Below, one piece after another: positions 1-10,600 of a DNA stretch of 37,070 bases (its first letter is position 1; every line of letters starts with the position of its first letter). A program made the position numbers and the translations under genes. Source of the stretch: Nemertoderma westbladi (taxonomy: Eukaryota; Xenacoelomorpha; Nemertodermatida; Nemertodermatidae); contig JAUCBJ010004251.1 of the NCBI GenBank assembly GCA_032718475.1, positions 1 through 37,070 on the forward strand, given 5' to 3'. The notes beneath the pieces are model-generated. The model saw only the letters and a list, made by a program, of their open reading frames with translations, was not told the DNA's origin and searched no databases.

Positions 1-340
1 CTGCTTCTAATTGTTTCCCTGGGAAGCAGGGTCATCGCCATTGATCAGTTGGGACCAATCATTAGCCAGGAGGGTGGGGTCATCGTCGTCAATCCGCTGG
101 GACCAATCATTACCATTGACAATCTGATGTGCTAATAGAGCTAGGTCTAGGACAGTAGGCAGTTGCATGGCAACGCGGGAATATCACTGATATTTTCCCG
201 TGGGCTAAAGATGATATTTTGTACATAGCCCACTATTAGAAATGATATTTTACCCGCTTATAAATGGGGAATTACATGTTACATGTAATTAATTACATGT
301 TAAAATATGAATATTATTGTAGAGATTCATAAATATCATG
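1..340. other. Upstream intronic or intergenic stretch, no gene seen
   Basis: No convincing coding exon is seen. A short motif, TGGGACCAATCATTA, occurs twice (near 49 and 109) in a loosely duplicated ~60-bp context. The stretch ends in the AT-rich sequence that forms the intron before the first mucin-like mini-exon. The 5' part of that gene must lie left of the window. Confidence 0.5.
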
Positions 341-359
341 TTTTATTTTTTTGTTTTAG

Positions 360-413
360 GAACAGAAGATTCTACTACATCAACCTCAACAACAACTGAT
401 GTTACTACTACAA
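360..413 (+). CDS. Mucin-like mini-exon 1 (54 bp)
   Basis: Acceptor TTGTTTTAG, donor GTTAGT. With a preceding A it reads RTEDSTTSTSTTTDVTTT in phase 1-1. Exons 2 and 3 are identical, and the flanking introns are near-identical, so duplication was recent. Confidence 0.7.
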
Positions 414-3400
414 GTTAGTAACGGGTGCAACAATTTTAAGCTTTAAATGGCTTTATTTGTTATGATTAAAATATGAATATTATTGCAGAGGTTCATAAAT
501 ATCATGTTTAATTTTTTTGTTTTAGGAACAGAAGATTCTACTACATCAACCTCAACAACAACTGATGTTACTACTACAAGTTAGTAACGGGTGCAACAAT
601 TTTAAGCTTTAAATGGCTTTATTTGTTATGATTAAAATATGAATATTATTGTAGAGATTCATAAATATCATGTTTTATTTTTTTTGTTTTAGGAACAGAA
701 GATTCTACTACATCAACCTCAACAACAACTGATGTTACTACTACAAGTTAGTAACGGGTGCAACAATTTTAAGCTTTAAATGGCTTTATTTGTTATGATT
801 AAAATATGAATATTATTGCAGAGATTCATAAATATCATGTTTTATTTTTTTTTTAGGAACAGAAGATCCTACTAGTACAACCTCAACAACAACTGATGCT
901 ACTACTACAAGTGAGTAACTGTGCAACAATTTTAAGCTTTAAATGGCTTAATTTGTTATGATTAAAATATGAATATTATTGTAGAGATTCATAAATATCA
1001 TGTTTAATTTTTTTGTTTTAGGAACAGAAGATCCTACTACAACAACCTCAACAACAACTGATGTTACTACTACAAGTGAGTAACTAGTGCAACCATTTTA
1101 GCTTTAAATGGCTTTATTTGTTATGATTAAAATATGAATATTATTACAGAGATTCATAAATATCATGTTTATTTTTTTTGTTTTAGGAACAGAAGATCCT
1201 ACTACAACAACCTCAACAACAACTGATGTTACTACTACAAGTGAGTAACTAGTGCAACAATTCTAAGCTTTAAATGGCTTTATTTGTTAAGATTAAAATA
1301 TGAATATTATTGCAGAGATTCATAAATATCATTAATTGATTTTGTTTTTATTTCCAGAAACTGCTAAAACAACAATGGATGTTACTACTACAAGTTAGTA
1401 ACTTGTGCAACAATTTTAAGCCTTTAAATGGCTTTATTTGATACAATTCAAATATGAATTTTATTGTAGAGAATCGTAAATATCATTAATTAATTTTGTT
1501 TTAGGCTCAGAAGCTGCTACAACAACATCTAATGTTACTACTACAAGTATAGTAGGGGAGGGACGAACACTGCTCCCCCCTAAAGTGATTCACATGTATA
1601 GACAAATAATATTCAAAAATTTATGAAAAACCCCTTAAAATAAAAAATTGCTTGCAAAATTATGAAAACTTGTACTCTTCCAGACTGAATCAACTGAATC
1701 ATATCATCCATTTTGGTAATTATCAACTTCATGTACTCCTTTTGCACTGATCTTAAGCTCATTCTAACCGCAATCATCTATTTAGTGGGGGTAGCCACCT
1801 TCAAAATGAAAGTGAAGGTGATTATTTCTCGAGATAATCTACAAAAGGTTTCAGTCGCCGGAACACTATATAGACACGTCTATGAGAGATATGCATTCCA
1901 CTACAAATATTACTTCTAATTACTGCACGGAATACAAAATGTGCTCATTCGAACCACAATTATCGATATAGTGGGTGTAGATACCTTCAGAAAGAGAAGA
2001 GTGATTACATATTGGGATATTGCCCAAAATGTTTGGGTTGGCTTCTATGATCAAATTTTGAGATGAGACACATGTACATTTTATGAAATATCTTAAAAAG
2101 TAATCACTCTACTCTCACTTTGAAGGTGTCTACCCCAACTAAATAATTACGGTTTCAATGAGCTCATTTTGGATTCAGAGCAGTAATTAGAAGTAATATT
2201 CGTAGTGAAATGCATATCTCACATAGACGCGTCTATATAGGGTTCTGGCGACTGAAAACTTTTGTTGAATATCTCGCGAAATAATCAATCTACTTTTATT
2301 TTATAGGTGGTTACCCCCACTATCGATCATTGCGGTTCGAAGGGTATAAGATCTTTGCAATAGGAGTAACAGAAGTTGGTAATAACCAAAATCGATGATA
2401 TGGGGTAGTCGCGATAAGTGTTGGTTGAGTGCACAAATGTTGCCACATGCCAGTAAACTAGTTCCGCTCAATTTATAGCAAATTGATTTTGAACACATAC
2501 TATTATAAACATTTTTGCATTATTTTAAAGCTGATCCGAGTTGAATATAGAAATTTTATATTTTTTGGGGCCACCCTAGCTGAACATGTTCGGCGTACAT
2601 GCTCTACTTAGCAGAATGGGTGATGACCACCTTCTAGGACCCCTGATGCACTAAGATTCAGCTCATTGGAACCGCAATGATAGATTTAGTGGGCGTAGAC
2701 ACCTTCAAAACAAAAATAGAGTGATTGTTTCTTAAAATATTTCAACGTAATGGGTTTGTGGGGCGAGCCACGAAGTTGGCGGAGCCTTAGCGAATTGACA
2801 CTGTTAGGGGGTGGGTCAATTTATGCAAATAGTTGTCGTCGTCGTCGTCGTCGTTGTCGTCGTCGTCGTCGTCGTTACGATTTTGACATGCTAATAACTT
2901 TGTCGGATTTAAAGCTGCCAAGTTGAAAATTTGTAGGTATCAATATGAGCAAAAGTTGAGATTTTTGAGAGACTTTCAGATACCATCAGTGCAATGGTCT
3001 CCCGCTAGAGGGCCACATGTCTAAACATTAAATGCCCTCCCATTTCTTTGCTTTTAATCCGTTTAAGCTGAAACTTGGGAAGTATGTACTAGACCATTAG
3101 CTGTAAATTTCAAAGGAGGCTAATCTGTCTGCAGTTCTCCAGTCTGCCGCTAGAGGGCGAAATGTCCCGAATGTGAAATTATTCTTCCATTTAGTTGTTT
3201 ATGATCTGATTACGCTGAAACTTGTCATATATGTACTAGAAGACATCCTAAGTCTTTGTGTGGACAGTAATCGGTCCGGAGTTTTCGAGTCTGCCGCTAG
3301 AGGGCGAAATGTAGGAAAGTGATAACCTTCGCGAATTCCTTGATCTTAATCTATTTAAGCTGAATTTTGGAATATACAGTACCGGTATGTACTAGACCAC

Positions 3401-6400
3401 ATGCCTCGTCTTTGTGAGGAAGGTGATCGATCCGTAGTTCTTTAATATGCCGCTAGAGGGCTAAATGTATGAAAGTGAAAACCTTCCAACATTTCGTTAT
3501 TTATGATCCGTCAATCGGAAACTTGGTAGATATGTAATAGACCATAGGCTGTGGCTTTGTAGGGAAACTAATCCTTCCTTCTTCAGTTACCCAGTCTCCC
3601 GCTAGAGGGTTAACGTTTTCCGGGAAAATCTTCTCCTATGTTTTTATAATCCTTTCGAGTTGATACTTAGCATTAACTCATTTCACGTGCTGCGCGAAGG
3701 CCCCACTTCGTGTATATGTATGTAATTCGTTTTTTGGGGGAGCAGTGCCAGTTGTGGTATTTTGAGATATAAACCCAAAATCAGTGGTGGTCGTCCCTCC
3801 CCTACTACAAGTGAATAACTTGTGCAAAATTTTTAAGCCTTTAAATGGTTTATTTGATACAATTCAAATATGAATTTTATTGTAGAGATTCGTAAATATT
3901 ATTCATTTATTTTGTTTTAGGCTCAGAAGCTGCTACAACAACATCTGATGTTACTACTACAAGTGAGTAACTTGTGCAACAGTTTTAAGCTTTAATGGCT
4001 TAAATTATTTTAAGAGTAACCCTATCTACTCTGGGCCTTTTAGATCTTCCCACAGAGACTGGGGGGGGGGGGGGGGGGGATTCGACCCAGACCTGATTAC
4101 TCGGACATTTTTTAATGAAATTCACTAAAATTTGGAAACAATATAACTTGTGGTATATATTAACACATTCGTGAAAAAAAATCGAAAACTTTTTTCGGAA
4201 GTGCCTTAAATATGAAAAATAGTGGTTTATTTGTGCAATTAAAAACTTTAATTGTGGCTAATGTGACATATGTACCTGATTTTCAAGTTTTACATGAATA
4301 TTGGTGATGGCGAATTCAATGGTAATGAAATTGAGTTGATAGAAGTAATGCAACTACAATTTTTCGTGCGGGCACCAAAAGTGGGTGCAGCACGAAATTA
4401 AATGTTCAAAAATGTTCAAAATTATTTGTTTCGAAATATTCATTTTATGTAAATTATAATATAGCAATTCAAAGCAAAGCAAACAGACGGCCGAAGCCGG
4501 AGGCGACCCGAAGGCTCCTCTTTCGATAGCTGCTACCCGAGGGTAGGGGTGGGCGCTACTCCTATCCCAAGATTTGCTCCCAGTTATTTAACTGGTACTC
4601 ATTTTATCGACCCCAGTGGATGAAAGGATGAGTGGACCCTGGCGGGGCTGAACCTACAAACATTAGATTGCAGGCCCGGCGCTCAACCAACTGAGCTACC
4701 CCTCCTTGGCAATATAGCATAATATATGCGCAATATAGCGTAATATAGCAATTAATTGCCAATTATTAGTAAAAAAAGAGGGGGGGGGGGACTGAACGCA
4801 TTTCCCATCTCTGATAAATATAATTTCGGGCATAATAAAATAACTTATTCTAAGCAGGGTCGATAGTAAAGGGAAGGAAGGGTCAGGGTTGAATGAACGC
4901 CAATGAAATAATTTATGATGCTGACTATTATAAATAGTGTTGCTTGTCTGTAGGATAGATTAATGATGGAGCTGCAAGCTACGACTTCTAAATTGATTTG
5001 TTACCTGTCACATTATGTTTACATTGATATGCCCAGTGTTTGTCTGTGGAGACTGTAGTAGACTTTACTACTACAACTATCTATGAAAATATTTATATAA
5101 AAGGCATTTGCGTTACTCGGATGAACTCCATTGTATTACAATTGCGTTCACAATCACAGAAAACCTATAAATCGCGCGAATATAGGTAAAATAAATTTCG
5201 AAACATTCAATTTTGAAAATTTCGTGTAGCGCCCAATTTTGGTACCCGCACGAAAAATACCTGTTAGGCCTCTGAACTAAACGTTATAATATTGTACTCA
5301 ACTCCACATCTAAAAAAGCGACTTAGAATCGCGATTTGTATGGTTTTGGGCAACTTTATAATTTACTTTATAATTTTTTTTTTTCAAAATTCCCGACATG
5401 GATGCGAGAAAGGGCCTGTATCAAAAAAAGGGCAAGGTTAGAGCCACGGTGTTTTTCATTTGAAAGAGGAATAAATTTGAGGATAAGTCAAGATGTTCTA
5501 AGGTCATACATGTAACGCGTTAGAAATGACAGCGGCATTAATAATAGTCTGGGTGGAATCCCCCCCCCCCAGGGTAGTTCGGCTTAAAATATGATAAATG
5601 AGAAATGCAAAATGACAAGTGAGTAACTTGTGCAACAATTTTTATTTTTTTAAGATTAAAATATGATTGTTATTGTAGAGATTCATAAATATCATTCATT
5701 AATTTTATTTCAGGCTCAGAAGCTGCTACAACAACATCTGATGTTACTACTACAAGTGAGTAACTTGTGCAACAATTTTAAGACTTTAAATGGCTTTATT
5801 GATACGATTCAAATATGAATATTGTTGTAGAGATTCATAAATATCATTCATTAATTATGTTTTAGGCTCAGAAGCTGCTACAACAACATCTGATGTTACT
5901 ACTACAAGTGAGTAACTTGTGCAACAATTTTTAACTTTAATGGCTTTATTTTTTTAAGAATAAAATATGATTAACATTGTAGAGATTCATAAATATCATT
6001 CATTAATTTTGTTTTAGGCTCAGAAGCTGCTACAACAACATCTGATGTTACTACTACAAGTGAGTAACTTGTGCAACAATTTTAAGACTTTAAATGGCTT
6101 TATTGATACGATTCAAATATGAATATTGTTGTAGAGATTCATAAATATCATTCATTAATTATGTTTTAGGCTCAGAAGCTGCTACAACAACATCTGATGT
6201 TACTACTACAAGTGAGTAACTTGTGCAACAATTTTTAACTTTAATGGCTTTATTTTTTTAAGAATAATATATGATTAACATTGTAGAGATTCATAAATAT
6301 CATTCATTAATTTTGTTTTAGGCTCAGAAGCTGCTACAACAACATCTGATGTTACTACTACAAGTGAGTAACTTGTGCAACAATTTTAAGACTTTAAATG

Positions 6401-7584
6401 GCTTTATTGATACGATTCAAATATGAATATTGTTGTAGAGATTCATAAATATCATTCATTAATTTTGTTTTAGGCTCAGAAGCTGCTACAACAACTGATT
6501 TTCCTGCAAGTGAGTACCTTGTATAACAATGATGTCTTTTTTTGTAATTTTGAAAACTGGAATGGATATAAGTTTTTCTGGGGAATATCACCCATGGGTG
6601 GAAGTGAAAATCGATTTCTACAACCGATCATATATATAAAAGAAGTGATAGCTATTTATATATTTATTATATCTGTGTGTTTATAAAAGATATAGTAAAG
6701 CGTTCAATGAACTCAGCATGTGAAATAAATTTGTGCAAAGTATCTACACGAGAAGGATTATAAACAACGAAATAGTAGAGGTTTTTTCAATTTTAGGCAT
6801 TTAACCTACAGTAGTACTACTACTACTGTTGACATGCTGTATTGTAGCTTCAATATTTAAATATTAAGAATGCTATGCCGGATTGTTGAAAAAATCGTAC
6901 AAAGTTTTAGTTGATAGACCGACTCATAGATTGATAGGAGACTGATGATAGGAAAGATTATATGGCAGCAAAGTACCTTACAATGTAGCATGCCGATAGT
7001 AGTAGTAGTATTGTAGGTTGGCAGACTATGATAAACTACTACTAATATAATTTGAATGGGCTTGTCTTCACGACCAAAGCGGAGGCAGGCGGCTTTGTTC
7101 AAGTGTCTAACTTTGGGGGACCAATGAGACACCTCTAATGTTATATAGTGTCTGATTAGATATTTGTGTATTGTACTTGACACAGTGATCCCGACGTAGC
7201 ATTCTTGCGAATGTGCCATTTTAATGTTTTGGAGTACAGAGATTTGGTTCAGCGATTTGGTGTCGCCAGCAGTTAGAGCCCAGCATGGACTCCCAGAGGA
7301 GTTATGGTACTACTGCTGCTCTAAATATTCAGACATTATGTTTCTGACATATACTGTTTGACTTCCAAATCCTGTAAAGCCCAAACAATTCAGACAATGC
7401 TTTTCCCTGACGTATTCTAAGGTCACCACCTGATTTCTAAATCCATGATCCCTGGTAACAGAAGTCGTCCACTTGCTCAAGCATACCATCATTTAGCATA
7501 GGCCAGACTATGGCGACAAGCACTACAGATTTTAGGAGGAGAGGAACAGTGCTGCTCGGGGTAGTACCAGTAAGGATGATAGGA

Positions 7585-7629
<45 letters not shown>

Positions 7630-10600
7630 TTTATTTATGACGCGCCCTATCAGTTAGTACAAGTTGTTCAGGGCGCAATGATAAAAACCAACTATAGTAT
7701 CTTAAAAATATATATATAGTTAGTACAGTAAAAATAAGTTTTGAATAAACTTAATTGTGGAACAGTGAAATAAAAAATTAAAATACAGATTAGTCTGTAG
7801 AATACTCCAATCGAAACAGGTGGGTTTTTAGACGAGAGTTAAACGTTTCGACCGTCGTGGCATTCCGCACATGTAGTGGAAGCGAATTCCAGATAGTTGG
7901 TGCAGCAACCGAAAAGGAACGTTTACCATAGTGCTCCATCCTGTACCGGGGTACAGTAAGTAGCCCAGCACTGCCTGATCTCAATGCACGGATTGGAATG
8001 TATGGGACAAGTAGATTGCATAAGTATTGCGGAGCCAGCCCGTGTAAACACTTAAACGTTAGTGATGCTATTTTATAATTTATTCGGCGGCGTACAGGTA
8101 ACCAATGAAGTTCACGCAGTACTGGCGTTATGTGATCCCGTTTACCTGTATTCGTCAGCATCCTCGCTGCACAATTCTGCACGTATTGTAGTCTTGCAAT
8201 GTATTTCGCAGGCAACCCATAATATAGTGAATTAAACGCGTCTAGTTTACTGGATATAAGTGCATGAATAAGAATTTCGAGCTCTTTATTGCCAAAATAA
8301 CGCTTTACTTTTGACAGACTACGCAAATGGTAGAACGCGTCTCTGACAGTGATAGCGATCTGTTTGGAATTCATCATATAACAATCCATTTGATACCCCA
8401 GACTACGTGCACCAGATTTGCATTCAACGGTATCAACACCAACTCGAACCTGATGTAGGTTTAAGTCCGGGTTGAAGCGGGACTGCAAGACCAATATCTG
8501 TATTATCTGTATTGAGTTTAAGGAAATGTTTTCTCATCAATGCATTCACATCTTCGAGACATTTTTCTGTTACAGTTACTGCATGATTTATATCTGCAGG
8601 CTTAAAGGCGATATATATTTGGGTGTCGTCCGCATATAGATGGTATTTAAGGCCATGTTTAATTATCACGGAGGACAATGATCGTGTGTAGATACTGAAT
8701 AATACCAGCCCCAATACAGATCCCTGTGGTAATCCAAACTTAAGTTTTTTCATATCTGAATAAACATCGCCTATACGGACCTGTTGTTTCCTATCCCCCA
8801 AGTAAGATCGGAACCAATCAAGTGCCAGACCATCGATCTTTAAATCCGACCGTAGGATATCTAAGATTTTTGAATGCTCCACCGTGTCAAAGGCGGCACT
8901 CAGATCTAACATAATCATTAAGACTGCGGATCCATCATCAATGTCACGTAAGATACTGTCAGTTACTGCTAACATCGCTGTTTCTGTTCCATGGTATTTA
9001 CGATAGGCACTTTGTAATGGTTCGTGTAAGTTATTCAGATTGAGATGACTAATTAGTTGGTCAGCTACCACCTTTTCTGTAAGTTTCGCAATATATCTCA
9101 GATTCGATATCGGTCTGAAATTTTTAAAGATTTCAGGATTGAGTCGAGCTTTCTTCAATATTGGTGTCAGAATAGCCTCCTTAAATAATGTTGGTACTAC
9201 TGCCGTTGCTATTGATAGGTTTATCATCAGAGTTATGACAACAAGGAGGGGTCCCAGGCACATTTTCAATAGCCTTGTTGGGATGGGATCATTGGGGCCC
9301 GATTTCGAGTTACCATCATCTATTAGTTTCTTAACATCATCCTCGCTTACTGGATTAAATTGACTCATGTTTACCGTATCATTGCCATCCTTTAATTTAC
9401 CTTTTTCAGTGGGAATGCCGTCGTCGCAAGATGTTGCAAATCCGAGGTTGGTATCATCATTATTGTTCCTATTGTTCATGTTCATGGATATATCTGTGGG
9501 TCCAGTCTCAATATCAATATTGCCTGTTACATTATCATCGTTATCCTCATTCACTTCATTCCGGATTCCAGCTATTTTCTGCTCAAAGTAATTAGAAAAT
9601 TCATTTGCCAGATCAGTCGGTGAATCATGTGCTGGAAGCCGAGTCTCAGTCCGACGATATAATACCTTATTAGCAACCGCGAATAATGTTCTTGTATCCC
9701 CCTTATTGTCAGTTATAATTTTATTATAATAAGTTTCCTTTGCTAAATTAATGGAGCTGAGGATAGTTTTACATTGTTGCCTATACTCGATGCGATCCAC
9801 TTCAAGTTTGCTTTTTAGGTATTTCTGTTCTAGTTTTCGTTTTTTGCGCTTTTCATCCGAAATAAGTGGAGTATACCACTCTTCCTTTTTGCGGTTTCCG
9901 ATTGTTTTTTTAATCACCGGTGCGTGTTTGTCCAGTATGATCGATAAACTATGATTGTATGAATGTACAAGTTGAATTAGGTCCCTCGGAGTGTTCCTAC
10001 AGAGATCCGATGATTCAATATCAGCCACAAAAGCTCCCATATCGATATCCTTCAGATTCCTATAACATCTTGCCCCCTTTTCGCAGAGGTCTCTTTTCAC
10101 ATCGATTCAAAAGGTAACCATATAGTGGTCTGAGATACCAATATCTTGGACAGTGAGATCTACAATTGAATCACGATCTTCTGCGTACACTAATACAAGA
10201 TCCAATGTGTGACCTTTTCTATGCGTTGATTCACACACAAGCTGATCTATTGCAAAACAGTTAGTCAAAGAAATAAATTCTGTCGCTTCTTTGTCTGTTT
10301 CGTTGTCAATATGGAAATTAAAATCCCCGAGTATTATCAACAATCCAGAAGATAATATAAGATACTGAAGAAATTCTGCAAACTCGTCATAAAACCTACT
10401 TGCAGTATGCCCATTGGTTGTGGAGGGACAAGTGCGATAGATTATCACAATTCGAAAAGCAGATTTATGTAGAGTCAATAATGTCTCCATGTACTCAAAT
10501 GTTTCGTATAATTTTCCTTTTACATGAATCATTTTGAAGATATCATTATACAGGCATGCATGGAGTGAATGGGCGAAGGGGCGGTCGATAACGACGTTAA

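Larger units (their letters stand above)
1550..3807. mobile_element. Non-autonomous DNA-transposon-like insertion with 17-bp terminal inverted repeats
   Basis: The ends are exact inverted copies: TAGTAGGGGAGGGACGA at 1550-1566 and its reverse complement at 3791-3807. TACAAGT occurs at 1542-1548 and 3806-3812, consistent with a short target duplication overlapping the ends, and both lie in mini-exon 3' ends. No transposase frame is visible. Inside are a large inverted repeat (about 1735-2370), a GTC trinucleotide tract (2837-2875) and five tandem ~148-bp units (2950-3640). Superfamily is not assignable. Confidence 0.75.

Noticed and set aside
1713-1919. 68-residue plus-strand open frame
   Set aside because: It lies within the arm of an inverted repeat in a non-autonomous transposon; its mirror arm is not coding.
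4625-4707. Functional tRNA gene on the minus strand
   Set aside because: A-box and B-box are present but the acceptor and T-arm cannot pair; it is the head of a SINE.
6857-7219. 120-residue minus-strand open frame
   Set aside because: No domain, odd composition, and no splice or start context; probably chance in an intron.
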